Shown: positions 8,593-17,403 of the stretch, piece by piece
Position numbering within the stretch: the stretch's first letter is position 1
Layout: each line of letters starts with the position of its first letter
Assembly (NCBI GenBank): GCA_016793465.1
Contig: JAEUJW010000075.1
Location: 413,169 to 477,168 of the forward strand
Source: Myxococcales bacterium
GTDB lineage: Bacteria; Myxococcota; Polyangia; Nannocystales; Nannocystaceae
Direction of reading: 5' to 3'
DNA: 64,000 nt
Notes under the pieces: generated by a model
Databases searched by the model: none
Told to the model about the DNA's origin: nothing
The model's input: the letters and a program-made list of their open reading frames with translations, nothing else
Made by a program: the position numbers and the translations under genes

Positions 8593-10059
8593 ATGTGGAC
8601 GCCGCCGCAAAAGATCCGCCACGCGATCACCGAGACCCGCTGGCCTGACGCCGAGGAGGCCGCGCGCAGCCTGTGGTTCTCGCCGATCGCCGTCGGCCCG
8701 TGCACGCTGCGCCAGCGCACCTGGGTGCCGGCGATGGTCCCGTGGCGCGCGACCGACGACGGCCTGGTGACGCGCGACGTGATCGACTGGTACGCCCGCT
8801 TCGCCGCCGGCCGCCCCGGCGCGATCGTCGTCGAGGCCACCGGCATCCGCGACGTGCCGTCCGGGCCGCTGCTGCGCATCGGCGACGACCGCTTCGTGCC
8901 CGGCCTGCGCCGGCTCGTCGACGCCGTGCGCACGGCCAGCGGCGGACACACCCGCCTGCTGATCCAGCTCATCGACTTCCTCGCCGTCAAGCGCCGGCCG
9001 CCCGCGGACAAGTTCTTCGCCCGCTTCCTCGCCGTCGACGCCGGCCACCGCGCGCGCCTGGCCGCCGCGACCGCCGACCCGCGCTGGCACGACGCGCCCG
9101 AGCCCGACCTGCGCGCGGCCCTGCATGCCGGCGGGGCCGGTCTCTGGGGACATGTCCTGACGACCAGGGAGCTGCGCGACCTCGAGTACGGCTACCGCGA
9201 GCAGGTCACCGACGTCGACCTGCCGCACGTGCGCGACCTGCCCGCGGCGCTGCCCGGGCTGTTCGCCGCCGCCGCCGCGCGGGCCGCCGCCGCCGGCTTC
9301 GACGGGGTCGAGCTGCACTACGCCCACGCCTACACCATGGCCAGCTTCCTCTCGCGCACCAACACGCGCGGCGACGGCTGGGGCGGCGCGCGCGAGGGCC
9401 GGGCCCGCCTGCCGCTGGCGGTGATCGACGCGGTGCGCGCGCGGGTCGGCGCCGGCTTCGTGGTCGGCTGCCGCATGCTCGGCGACGAGGTGATCGCCGG
9501 CGGCAGCGACGTCGACGACGCGGTGTGGTTCGCGCGGGCGTTCGCGCGGGCCGGCCTCGACTTCGTCAGCGTGTCGAAGGGCGGCAAGTTCGACGACGCC
9601 GAGCAGCCCCGCGTCGGCGAGGCCGTCTACCCCTACACCGGCGAGAGCGGCTACGAGTGCATGCCGACCGTGCACAGCGACGCCCGCGGCCCGTTCGCCC
9701 GCAACCTCGGCCTCGCCGCGGCCATCCGCGCCGGCATCCGCCAGGGCGGCCTCACCACCCCGGTCGTCGCCGCCGGCGGGTTTAATGACTTCGAGCGGGC
9801 CGAACAGGCACTGCAGCAGGGGCAGGCCGACATCGTCGCCGCCGCCCGCCAGAGCCTCGCCGACCCCGACTGGTTTTTAAAGGTGTCCGAGGGCCGCGGC
9901 GCCGCGGTCCGCCGCTGCAAGTTCACCAACTACTGCGAGGCCCTCGACACCAAACACAAGCAGGTGACCTGCCAGCTGTGGGACCGCACCGACCTCGACG
10001 CCCCCGACGTGACCCTCGCGAGCGACGGCCGCCGCCGCCTCGTCGCCCCCCGCGGGTGA
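8593..10059 (+). CDS. Old Yellow Enzyme-type NADH:flavin oxidoreductase
   Basis: Predicted 488-residue TIM-barrel flavoprotein. The N-terminal strand (LWFSPIAVGPCTLRQRTWVP) and the long motif at residues about 235-262 (GFDGVELHYAHAY, then FLSRTNTRGDGWGG) match the FMN-binding OYE / 2,4-dienoyl-CoA reductase group, with two His in the HxxH substrate-binding position. The segment VVAAGGFNDFERAEQAL is the phosphate-binding end of the barrel. Near residue 442 a Cys pattern (CKFTNYCEALDTKHKQVTC) could hold a metal or cluster, as in the larger dienoyl-reductase relatives, but the usual four-Cys spacing is not clear. The likely reaction is NAD(P)H-dependent reduction of an activated alkene. The ATG at 8593 sits 14 bases after a TTATTAA box. 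Islands of A/T codons occur at 9782-9787 and 9874-9881. Confidence 0.85.
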   Translation: MWTPPQKIRHAITETRWPDAEEAARSLWFSPIAVGPCTLRQRTWVPAMVPWRATDDGLVTRDVIDWYARFAAGRPGAIVVEATGIRDVPSGPLLRIGDDRFVPGLRRLVDAVRTASGGHTRLLIQLIDFLAVKRRPPADKFFARFLAVDAGHRARLAAATADPRWHDAPEPDLRAALHAGGAGLWGHVLTTRELRDLEYGYREQVTDVDLPHVRDLPAALPGLFAAAAARAAAAGFDGVELHYAHAYTMASFLSRTNTRGDGWGGAREGRARLPLAVIDAVRARVGAGFVVGCRMLGDEVIAGGSDVDDAVWFARAFARAGLDFVSVSKGGKFDDAEQPRVGEAVYPYTGESGYECMPTVHSDARGPFARNLGLAAAIRAGIRQGGLTTPVVAAGGFNDFERAEQALQQGQADIVAAARQSLADPDWFLKVSEGRGAAVRRCKFTNYCEALDTKHKQVTCQLWDRTDLDAPDVTLASDGRRRLVAPRG

Positions 10060-10195
10060 GCGGCCAGCTCCCCGGCGGTTGAGGGTTCGTCGAGGCCGCA
10101 CGGGCCGCGCCTTCGGCGCACCGCCCGCGTGACGCTGGGTGACCGTGGTGAGGCGGTCGCGGGTCGTTTGATAATTCAATAATTTCGCCGAGCGT

Positions 10196-10714
10196 ATGCC
10201 GCAGCACTCTCGAGAGTTGTCCGCCCACGAGCGCCGGATCGTCGACGCGATCCTGCAAGACCGCCCGATCAGCCGCGACGCGCTGAAGGACGCCCACGAG
10301 CAGCGCACGCTCGGCGAGCGGGTGGCCGACCGCATCGCCGCGTTCGGCGGCTCGTGGACCTTCATCATCACATGCCTCGGGCTGCTGAGCTGCTGGATGC
10401 TCGTCAACTCCCTGGTGCTGCCGGGCGACCGCGCCTTCGACCCCTACCCGTTCATATTATTAAATTTGGGGCTGTCGATGCTCGCGGCGCTGCAGGCCCC
10501 GGTGATCTTGATGTCGCAGAACCGCCAGGCCGCGCGCGACCGGACCGACGCGGCGCACGACTACGAGGTCAACCTGAAGGCCGAGCTCGAGATCCGCCAC
10601 CTGCACGAGAAGCTCGACGAGCTGCGCGAGCAGAAGTGGCTCGCGCTCGTCGAGATGCAGCAGAAGCAGATCGAGATGCTGCAGCGGCTGCTCGCGGCCC
10701 GCGATCAGGCCTGA
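10196..10714 (+). CDS. DUF1003 family membrane protein
   Basis: Predicted 172 residues: a hydrophilic N-terminus, two membrane helices (about 53-74, WTFIITCLGLLSCWMLVNSL, and 84-107), and a C-terminal amphipathic or coiled-coil helix rich in Glu, Lys and Gln (about 125-170). The sequence QAPVILMSQNRQAARDR after helix two is the most conserved part of DUF1003. Function is unknown. The upstream AT tract (GATAATTCAATAATTT, 10170-10185) is the likely promoter. The second helix contains one of the longest A/T runs in the window, 14 bases at 10454-10467 (ATA TTA TTA AAT TTG codons). Its 3-prime end overlaps the convergent gene by 10 bases. Confidence 0.9.
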   Translation: MPQHSRELSAHERRIVDAILQDRPISRDALKDAHEQRTLGERVADRIAAFGGSWTFIITCLGLLSCWMLVNSLVLPGDRAFDPYPFILLNLGLSMLAALQAPVILMSQNRQAARDRTDAAHDYEVNLKAELEIRHLHEKLDELREQKWLALVEMQQKQIEMLQRLLAARDQA

Positions 10715-11460
10715 GCGTCCGGGCGCTCGCGCGTGCGGACCGCGAGCATGTGCGCCAGGCAGGCCAGCCCGGCCGCGGCGACCAGGTGCTTGAGCGTGTG
10801 GCCGCTGACGAGGCCGCCGGTCGCGGCGAAGATCGGACGATCGTAGGACTCGCACAGCTTGGCCAGCGCGTAGGCGCCGAGGCCGTACCACTGCAGCCGC
10901 GCGTGGCTGTACTTGCGGGGGTACATGGCGAGCAGGCCGGCGATCACGATCAGGGACAGGAACTGCACGAGGATGTACGGGCGCAGGTCGCCGCGGCCGG
11001 CGCGCTCGCCGTGGATCCACCACAGCACGCTGGCCACGCCGACCAGCAGCAGCGGGACCAGCAGGCGCCGGGCCCACGCCAGCGACACGCGCTCGCCGAG
11101 CGTCGCGGCCAGCAGGGCCATGAAGCCCACGGTCATCGGCAGGCGGTCCCAGACCAGGCGCTCGTGGTCGGGCGCGAGGTGGTACCAGCCCGAGCCGAGG
11201 CCGGTCAGGGTGATGCCGGCGAAGAACACCGCGTACATGCCGCGCTCGTCGCTGCGCCGCCGGCAGGCCGCGAGGCCCCACAGCCCGACCAGCACGAACG
11301 GCGCGTTGGACAGCACGTTGAGCGCGTTGGCGACGCCCCCCAGCGCGCGGTCGTCGGCGAACGCGTGGTACGCGGGCGACTGCGGGATCGGCGGGCCGAG
11401 GGACACGGCGATCGCCGCGGCGGCCACGAGGGCCAGCAGGATCGCGGTGCGGCGGCGCAT
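10705..11460 (-). CDS. Alkaline ceramidase-like (CREST superfamily) membrane protein
   Basis: Predicted 251 residues with about seven membrane helices. It shows the alkaline ceramidase / CREST pattern: NVLSNAPFVLVG after the first helix, then GSGWYHLAPDHERLVWDRLPMT, which carries the conserved Ser-His-Asp residues, and HTLKHLVAAAGL near the C-terminus with the two late His. In eukaryotes this fold is a Zn-dependent ceramidase cleaving ceramide to sphingosine; bacterial relatives are barely studied. I start at ATG 11460 (MRRRTAILLALV), which follows GGGGCG; the upstream ATG adds 12 polar residues. It lies 50 bp downstream of a lipoprotein gene and two genes from a neutral-ceramidase-type gene on the same strand, so a sphingolipid role is plausible. 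Confidence 0.75.
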   Translation of the reverse strand: MRRRTAILLALVAAAAIAVSLGPPIPQSPAYHAFADDRALGGVANALNVLSNAPFVLVGLWGLAACRRRSDERGMYAVFFAGITLTGLGSGWYHLAPDHERLVWDRLPMTVGFMALLAATLGERVSLAWARRLLVPLLLVGVASVLWWIHGERAGRGDLRPYILVQFLSLIVIAGLLAMYPRKYSHARLQWYGLGAYALAKLCESYDRPIFAATGGLVSGHTLKHLVAAAGLACLAHMLAVRTRERPDAQA

Positions 11461-11509
11461 CGCCCCATGCTGGTCGGCGGACGGGCGGCGCGTCAAGGCC
11501 CGCGGCCGC

Positions 11510-12664
11510 TCACAGCGGGCGCTCGGCCAGGAACATGGCGTAGGGCGGATCGGTGTCGGCGACCTGGAACTCGTAGTACGCGAAGGCGCAGCCGTCCGCG
11601 GTCACGCTGCTCGGGCACAGCACCCCGCCGCTCGAGGGGATCGAGTCCAGCCGGGTCGACGGGCCCCACGCGGCGTCGAGGTCGGCGCGGTGCACGTGGT
11701 AGATGTGCATGACCTCGCTGGCCGAGTCGAACTCGATGTCCGCCTCCTCCGTGCTGATGAAGAACAGGTCGAGGCCCGTCGGCGCGAGCGCGGGGCACAG
11801 CACCAGCTGCAGCGGCGGCATCGCCGGCGACACGTCGACGACCTCGCCGAACGCGCCGAGGGCCACGGGCGCGGCGCGGCGGGCCTCGTAGAAGCGGAAC
11901 GACCCCGACAGGTCGGCGACCGGCGGGCCGTCCTCGCGCTGGAACAGCAGGCGCGTGCCGGCGAGGATGCCGTTGGGGTGCGACTCGCGGAACATGGTGT
12001 TGACGCCGGCCATCGGCGTCAGCGCGCCGTACTGGTCGTTGGGGTCGCCCGCCTTGAACGCGGCCGCGTACAGCTGGTCGCTGCTGGCGACCACGACCTC
12101 GTCGAGGCCGAGCGTGAACGTCGGATAACCCGGCGCGAACTCGGCGTCGCCCCACTGGTCGATCGGCGCGCCGTTGGGGAACGGCATGAACGGCCCGGCG
12201 CGCGTCGAGCGGAACGGCTGACGGTTGTCCACCGTGCCGGCGATGTAGACCAGGTCGAGGCCGTCGGGCGACAGCTCCGGGTCGCTCGGCGACGCGTCGG
12301 CGAACCCGCTCAGCTTCACCGCCGGCGGCCAGTCGTCGATCGGCTGGTCCCAGCACGACGCGGGCGCGCCGGTCGTGGTGTCGGTCTCGGCCGCGGTCGT
12401 CGCGCCGGTCTCGCCGCTCGTGCCGCTCGTGCCGCCCGTGCCGCTCGTGCTCTCGTCGACCGGGGCGGTCGTGCCGTCGTCGGTCGGGCCGGCGACGGTG
12501 CCCTCGCTGCCGCCGGTGCTGGTGCCCGGCGGCGGCGCCTCGGTCGGGCCGGACGTCGAGCCCGGGCCGGCGGAGCCGCTCGCGTCGCCGTCGGCGTTCG
12601 GATCGAAGGCGGGGTTGGGGCCGCAGGCCGAGAGGACGAGCGCGAGGCAGGCGGCGGATCGCAT
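11510..12664 (-). CDS. PD40/TolB-like beta-propeller lipoprotein
   Basis: Predicted 384 residues. MRSAACLALVLSAC provides the lipobox, with Cys at residue 14. Residues about 15-105 are a Ser/Thr/Gly linker. The rest looks like WD40-like (PD40) repeats: DASPSDPELSPDGLDLVYIAG, then LAPTGLDLFFISTEE, then SSVTADGCAFAYYEF, each an xSPDGxxLxF variant. Such domains bind peptides or glycans at the surface; no catalytic motif is visible. The ATG at 12664 was chosen because the signal peptide starts there; the longer frame from 12721 precedes it with charged residues. It sits between two ceramidase-family genes on the same strand, 123 bp after one and 50 bp before the other, so all three may be one transcript. 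Confidence 0.7.
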   Translation of the reverse strand: MRSAACLALVLSACGPNPAFDPNADGDASGSAGPGSTSGPTEAPPPGTSTGGSEGTVAGPTDDGTTAPVDESTSGTGGTSGTSGETGATTAAETDTTTGAPASCWDQPIDDWPPAVKLSGFADASPSDPELSPDGLDLVYIAGTVDNRQPFRSTRAGPFMPFPNGAPIDQWGDAEFAPGYPTFTLGLDEVVVASSDQLYAAAFKAGDPNDQYGALTPMAGVNTMFRESHPNGILAGTRLLFQREDGPPVADLSGSFRFYEARRAAPVALGAFGEVVDVSPAMPPLQLVLCPALAPTGLDLFFISTEEADIEFDSASEVMHIYHVHRADLDAAWGPSTRLDSIPSSGGVLCPSSVTADGCAFAYYEFQVADTDPPYAMFLAERPL

Positions 12665-12787
12665 GTCTGGCACTGAAGCAGCGCCGCCCGCGTGCCCACA
12701 AGACGCGGGGCCGCGTCGCATGCATGGGGATCCGCACGGGCGCGCGCTGAAACCCGCGTGTGCGGCCGCGTGACGGTGTTCCTGGCG

Positions 12788-15262
12788 TCAGGGTGTGACC
12801 ATGACGTCGGCCTGCACGAACACGGGGTCGAAGTCGGCCGTGAGGTGCGCGCGGACCACGAGGCCGTCGCTCGGCAGGCCGGTCGAGGCGAAGTCGAAGA
12901 CGTGGGCCCCGGCGGCGGCGTCGTACTCGAGCTCGTAGCTGTCGCCCATCGGCACGTCGCCGACCAGGAAGTCGACGGTGATGGGCTCGCGGATCGTCGC
13001 GGGCGCCATGACGTTGACCTCGGGGTCGAGCAGGCGGTAGCCGGCGGTCGGCCAGGTGCCGTCGACCTCGTACGCGTGCGGCGCGTGGGTCCACTTCAGC
13101 GTGAGCTCGCCGGCGCCGTCGAGGCTCGCGTCGAGCGCGTCGTGCTGGCTCTGGATCACCGCGAACAGGCTGGTCACGACCTCGTAGTCCTCGGCGGCGC
13201 CGTCCCACGCGCTGCCGGTGGCGCGCAGGCGGTACTTGCCGCCCGGCAGGTCGAGCGGGACCTGGAAGTCGACGTACCAGTGGTGCGCGCGCATCGGCAG
13301 GATGAGGCCGTTCGGCTCGGGGTCGGGCGCGTAGTGGGTGATCATGTGGTAGCGGCTGTTGTCGAACACCGCGCCGGGCCAGCCGCTCGGCGAGGGCATG
13401 GCCACGAACTCGCCCGGGCTCTCCTCGTGCTCGAGCACCACCCGCGGCTCGCCGAGCGAGGCGTCGCCGCCGCCCCACATGAAGCGCATGGTCTCGCCGC
13501 GGCCGATCATCGGCGGGGTGTTCTCCAGCAGCGTGCCGGCGTCGGCGCTGGCCTCGAACGCGCGCGGCTCGAACGGCTTCGGCAGCGAAAGGTTCGGCGA
13601 CTGCTCCTCCCACACCGGCGCGGCCGCGCCGTCCGCCAGCGCCTCGACGAGCTCCATCTGGCGCCCGACCAGGTACTTGGCGGCGAGCGGGCCCCACAGG
13701 CTCATCTCGGTCTCGTAGCCGCCCTGGAACCAGTCGTCGGGGTGGGTCAGGTAGAGCATGTGGTCCTGCGAGTAGCCGAACACCATGCCGCGCACGTCGC
13801 GGGCCGCCAGCTCCTCGCGCACGTGTTTGATGACCGAGTAGGTCGGCTCGCCGGGCAGGGTCACCAGGAAGAAGTCGTCGAGCGCCGCGACGGTCAGGTA
13901 GATCTGGTGGACCTCGCCGTTCGGGGTCGCCTCGCCGACCGCGTCGAGCAGGGTCTTGATCGGGTAGCAGTCCTTGGGCTTGCCCTCGAGGCTGGTCGCC
14001 GGGTCCTCGTCGTCGGGCGCGCCCTTGCACTGCCAGCCGCCCCACTCGTAGCCGACGCCCTGGGCGTTCTCGAACTCGGGGTACTCGTCGTAGCCGATGC
14101 CTTTGTAGGTGAGGTCGATGCGGCGCGAGCGGACCCCGAGCGCGAGCTCCGACCGCCACTCGATGTCGTCGTAGAGCGGCATGGCCTGCCTGGCCCCGTG
14201 GTGGCCGATCAGCTCGATGCGCGCGGGGCCCGGGTGGCCGAGGTGGTCGCCCGCGGGCGACATGTCGCCGCCGCCCGACTGCACGAACATCGCCAGCACC
14301 GGCGCGCCGCGCTCGGCGAAGAAGTACTCCTCGAACTTCATCTCCAGGCCGCCGGCGGCGTCCTCGGTCAGCAGCTCGTTGTCGCTGTCGAACACGGTGC
14401 CGTGCATGCCGAAGTTGAGCAGCACGGCCATCGGCGTGCCGTCGGGGCGGCGCACGCCGAGCATGGTGAGGCGCGGGTCCTTGCCGTAGGTGGGGTTGTT
14501 CTCGCCGCGACGGTCGCGCGAGACCAGGTTGTCGGGGTCCCAGTCGTCCTTGTGGACGGTGCCCCACTCGGCCGGGCCGAGGTCGTCGACGGCGGCCTTG
14601 ATGACATCGGCGAGCCGGGTCGAGATCTTGTCGATGACCTCCTCGTCGGGGCTGTCGGCGCCGACCGCGGCGAGCGCGGGGGGCAGGCGCCAGTAGCGGG
14701 CGATGTTGTGGTGCGAGTGGGTCGCGGCGGTGAGGATCCGGCCGTTGAAGTCGAGGCCGTGCAGCTCCTGCAGCTTGGCGATGGTGCCCTCGGTGATCGA
14801 GGCCTCGCTGCTCATCATCGGAATTTTTAATAAGGCGACGCGCTCGCCGTCGACGTCGAGGACCACCGCCTTGGCCACGCCGTAGCCGTAGAACCCGGCC
14901 GAGCCGTTGAGCACGTCGTTCCACGGGGTCTCGTTGGTCTCGGTGCGCCCGCCGTAGCCGGCCATCGACACGCCGACCGGGCCCGTGAGGTAGCCGTGGG
15001 CCGCGCCCGCCTGCAGCGGACCGCTGGGCAGCGCGCCGCCGCCGGTGTCGCCGCCGCTGCTGCTGCTGCCGGGGGCGATGGTGGCGTCGCCGTCGGTGCC
15101 GGTGCCGCCGCTCGTCGAGGCGGCGCCGGTGGTCGGCGGCTCGCCGCTGTCGCCCGCGGTCGCGCCGGTCGAGGCCATGGTGGTCGAGGCATCGACGACG
15201 GGGCCGCTGCAGGCCAGCGCGAGAGAGGCGGGCAAGGTGACGAGGACGACGGACCGCAGCAT
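12788..15262 (-). CDS. Neutral/alkaline ceramidase-type hydrolase, lipoprotein
   Basis: Predicted 824 residues. The lipobox is MLRSVVLVTLPASLALAC (Cys18), followed by a Ser/Thr/Gly linker to about residue 80. The catalytic part matches the neutral ceramidase family (Ceramidase_alk): VGVSMAGYGG at the start, AATHSHHN near 178-185 (family TATHTHSGPG, Zn ligands), NFGMHGTV (family NxxxHGT), QSGGGDMSP (family NVGDVSPN, carrying the catalytic Ser) and LPGEPTYSVIKHVREEL (family PGEFTTxxGRRLR). An Ig-like C-terminal portion follows. The expected reaction is hydrolysis of the amide bond of ceramide or a similar lipid outside the cytoplasm. A TATAGT box lies 7 nt before the ATG. Codons for ALLKIP at 14822-14833 form a 12-base A/T island. 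Confidence 0.8.
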   Translation of the reverse strand: MLRSVVLVTLPASLALACSGPVVDASTTMASTGATAGDSGEPPTTGAASTSGGTGTDGDATIAPGSSSSGGDTGGGALPSGPLQAGAAHGYLTGPVGVSMAGYGGRTETNETPWNDVLNGSAGFYGYGVAKAVVLDVDGERVALLKIPMMSSEASITEGTIAKLQELHGLDFNGRILTAATHSHHNIARYWRLPPALAAVGADSPDEEVIDKISTRLADVIKAAVDDLGPAEWGTVHKDDWDPDNLVSRDRRGENNPTYGKDPRLTMLGVRRPDGTPMAVLLNFGMHGTVFDSDNELLTEDAAGGLEMKFEEYFFAERGAPVLAMFVQSGGGDMSPAGDHLGHPGPARIELIGHHGARQAMPLYDDIEWRSELALGVRSRRIDLTYKGIGYDEYPEFENAQGVGYEWGGWQCKGAPDDEDPATSLEGKPKDCYPIKTLLDAVGEATPNGEVHQIYLTVAALDDFFLVTLPGEPTYSVIKHVREELAARDVRGMVFGYSQDHMLYLTHPDDWFQGGYETEMSLWGPLAAKYLVGRQMELVEALADGAAAPVWEEQSPNLSLPKPFEPRAFEASADAGTLLENTPPMIGRGETMRFMWGGGDASLGEPRVVLEHEESPGEFVAMPSPSGWPGAVFDNSRYHMITHYAPDPEPNGLILPMRAHHWYVDFQVPLDLPGGKYRLRATGSAWDGAAEDYEVVTSLFAVIQSQHDALDASLDGAGELTLKWTHAPHAYEVDGTWPTAGYRLLDPEVNVMAPATIREPITVDFLVGDVPMGDSYELEYDAAAGAHVFDFASTGLPSDGLVVRAHLTADFDPVFVQADVMVTP

Positions 15263-15269
15263 CTTCCGG

Positions 15270-15275
15270 ACTATA
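15270..15275 (-). promoter_or_regulatory. TATAGT -10-like box 7 nt before the ceramidase start
   Basis: Reads TATAGT on the minus strand, with 7 nt to the ATG at 15262. No Shine-Dalgarno sequence fits between, so the transcript may be leaderless. No clear -35 is seen. Confidence 0.4.
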
Positions 15276-15342
15276 CGGCCGCGTCTGCGCGGAACTCAAT
15301 CGCTCCGCCGCCCGCGGCCAGCCGGGATGCGGTAGCTTCGCG

Positions 15343-16842
15343 GTGCCCGTGGTGCCCGCCTCGCCGACGCTCTCCCTCGTGCTGCTGCTGGCGGCGCCCT
15401 CACCGGCCACCGACGCGGCCAGGCGTGCGACGCAAGAAGACGCGGGGGCCCAAACACCCGACCCGCCCGACACGCCGATCGACGTGAGCCCGGGCAAGGC
15501 GACCGGCGAGCCCAAACCACCGAGCGACCCGGACCCCGGCGAGCCCGACGACGAACCGGCGACCCCGCCCGGCCCCGGACCCGCGACGGTGCCGACGCCG
15601 GTCGACGTGCCCGCCACCTCGCCGACCCTGCCGGCGGGCGCCGTGCCGACCACACCCAACCCCGCGCTGCCGGCCGCGGTGCTGCGCTGGCAGTGGCTCA
15701 ACAACCCGCTGGGCCCGAGCCGCGCGGCCCAGCAGGGCCGCAAGCTCTCGCCGCACCGCCTCCTCCCGCTGCCGAGCCTGCGCTCGCAGCCGGGGGTCGG
15801 GCTGATGCTCGGCGCCTCGGTCAACTACGCCTACCGCCCGAAGGACGACGAGCCCAACCGCATCTACCTGTTCCTCGAGGCGCGGGTGTCGCTGAAGAAG
15901 GTGCACAACTACGGGTTCTTCGTGCGCCTGCGCAACATGCTCGGGCGCCAGGAGATCTTCGAGGTCGGCCCGACGGTGATCCTCGACCCGGTGCTGCCGT
16001 ACTACGGCGTCGCCAACCACGCCAACCTGCGCGGCCAGGACCTGACCGGCCGCTACTATCAGGTCGAGGTCCAGACCTTCGGCGGCGTCTTCAACTTCCA
16101 GTACCCGCTGTACCGCTGGCAGCCGCGCGACAGCGATCGCCCGCCGGCGGTGCTGCGCTCGTACTCCGGCCTCACGTACCACGTCGACCGCATCCGTCCG
16201 TACGAGGACTCGCGCTTCGCCGAGGAGCGGGCCTACGACGCCGGCCTGACCCGCCGCGGGGTCGTGCGCCTCGGCCTGGTGTGGGACCGCCGCGACAACG
16301 AGTCGAACCCGCGGCGCGGCGCGCTGCACGACGTCACGGTCGACTCGGCCGGGCCGTTCACCGGCTCGTCGCAGGGCTGGGGCCGCTTCAGCGCGACGAT
16401 GCGGCACTACTGGACGCTCGGCACGCCGAGCCTGGTGCTGGCCCACCGCCTGACCTTTGACTCGCTGTGGGGCGACCCGCCGTTCATGCCGCTCGGCGAC
16501 TTCGGCGGGCTCATCCCGGTCGACGCCGTCGGCGGCATGACGGCCGGCCGCGGCTGGATGCGCCGCCGGTTCGTCGGCAAGCACAAGGCCTACGCCAGCG
16601 TCGAGCTGCGCTTCGACCCCATCGAGTTCAAGCTGCGCCGCAAGACCGTCGGCATCGGCATGAAGGGCTACGTCGACCTCGGCATGGTCGCCCAGACGAT
16701 CTCCCAGCTGCCGAACCACCTGCTGGTGTCGGGCGGCCCCGGCGTGCTGCTCATCTGGGACCGCTTCGCCGTCATCCGCCTCGAGGGCGGCTTCAGCCGC
16801 GAGACCGCCGGCTTCTATCTGATGACCGAGCACGCCTTCTAA
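15343..16842 (+). CDS. BamA/TamA-like outer-membrane beta-barrel (surface antigen D15 type)
   Basis: Predicted 499 residues from a GTG start. There is a signal peptide, then a Pro/Asp-rich linker (about 28-105), then a barrel of alternating aromatic and polar strands ending in HAF; the C-terminal Phe is typical of outer-membrane barrels. The segment GLVWDRRDNESNPRRGALHDV is the D15/Omp85 signature (DxRDN..P..G). FGGLIPVDAVGGMTAGRGWMRRRFVGKHKAYASVELR resembles the lid-loop VRGY region, though the usual RGF/RGY is replaced by GRGW. No POTRA repeats are evident, so it is more like a lone barrel than BamA itself. GTG at 15349 or 15352 are alternative starts. It is divergent from the ceramidase gene. 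Confidence 0.75.
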   Translation: MPVVPASPTLSLVLLLAAPSPATDAARRATQEDAGAQTPDPPDTPIDVSPGKATGEPKPPSDPDPGEPDDEPATPPGPGPATVPTPVDVPATSPTLPAGAVPTTPNPALPAAVLRWQWLNNPLGPSRAAQQGRKLSPHRLLPLPSLRSQPGVGLMLGASVNYAYRPKDDEPNRIYLFLEARVSLKKVHNYGFFVRLRNMLGRQEIFEVGPTVILDPVLPYYGVANHANLRGQDLTGRYYQVEVQTFGGVFNFQYPLYRWQPRDSDRPPAVLRSYSGLTYHVDRIRPYEDSRFAEERAYDAGLTRRGVVRLGLVWDRRDNESNPRRGALHDVTVDSAGPFTGSSQGWGRFSATMRHYWTLGTPSLVLAHRLTFDSLWGDPPFMPLGDFGGLIPVDAVGGMTAGRGWMRRRFVGKHKAYASVELRFDPIEFKLRRKTVGIGMKGYVDLGMVAQTISQLPNHLLVSGGPGVLLIWDRFAVIRLEGGFSRETAGFYLMTEHAF

Positions 16843-16850
16843 TCATTTTA

Positions 16851-16866
16851 ATAATTTTTGAATTAT
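16851..16866. terminator. A/T-only inverted repeat between convergent genes
   Basis: ATAATT (16851-16856), loop TTTG and AATTAT (16861-16866), inside a 30-base AT tract between the two convergent stops. The stem is weak and the tract may end transcription from either side; this is inferred from position. Confidence 0.35.
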
Positions 16867-17403
16867 CTAAAGCAGCGGCTGGGGGTCCTCGCGCGGGGTC
16901 GCGGGGTCGTGCACGAAGTCGACGGCGTGCGCATGACAGCCCACGCAGCCGCGCGCGCCGGCCTCGGCGACGGTCGGCCTGGCGTCCTCCGCGGTGCCGA
17001 ACACCTCGTACCAGTACCAGCCCTCGCCCAGATCGCCGGAGGGCCCGGTCTTCACCATGAACGCGAACCCTTTAATTGTTGAAAGATCGGCGGACCACAG
17101 CTCGCGCACGGCGGCGCTGCCGATCGGGTGCTCGGCGGCGCGGGCCTGCCAGGACGCCGCGAGGGTCTGATTAAAGAACAGGCGCTCGCCGCCGTGCTCG
17201 CCGGTCGTGCGCAGCTCGCTCATCGGCGTCCATGTGCGGTAGGCGAGGCTCTGCAGCCACTCGCGGGTCGCGGCCGGGTCGCCGGGATCCGGCGCGAGCG
17301 ACCGCGCGGGCGCGGGCGCCACGACCGGTGTCACGACGGGCGCGGGCGCGGGCGCGGGCGCCTGGCAGCCGAGCACCAGCGCGGCAAACAACGAAGATCT
17401 CAA
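16867..17403 (-). CDS. Monoheme cytochrome c lipoprotein, cytochrome P460-like
   Basis: Predicted 178 residues starting at a TTG that overlaps the preceding stop (TTGA). This gives [13 protein letters not shown] with a lipobox Cys at residue 13, and GGGAG lies 7 nt upstream. A Pro/Ala linker follows. The domain contains FMVKTGPSGDLGEGWYWYEVFGT, then CVGCHAH with CxxCH at 153-157, the layout of cytochrome P460-family proteins: a beta-sheet domain with a C-terminal heme-c site. Family members bind one heme c and some oxidise hydroxylamine or nitric oxide. The Lys that crosslinks to heme in true P460 cannot be assigned. It is the second gene of a two-cytochrome operon. Codons TTT-AAT at about 17168 and ATT-AAA near 17071 are A/T islands. 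Confidence 0.75.
   Translation of the reverse strand: MRSSLFAALVLGCQAPAPAPAPVVTPVVAPAPARSLAPDPGDPAATREWLQSLAYRTWTPMSELRTTGEHGGERLFFNQTLAASWQARAAEHPIGSAAVRELWSADLSTIKGFAFMVKTGPSGDLGEGWYWYEVFGTAEDARPTVAEAGARGCVGCHAHAVDFVHDPATPREDPQPLL

Noticed and set aside
11493..15824. Minus-strand frame of 1443 codons overlapping the ceramidase and lipoprotein genes
   Set aside because: Arg/Pro-rich shadow of the correct frame; it changes character where the real genes start and stop.
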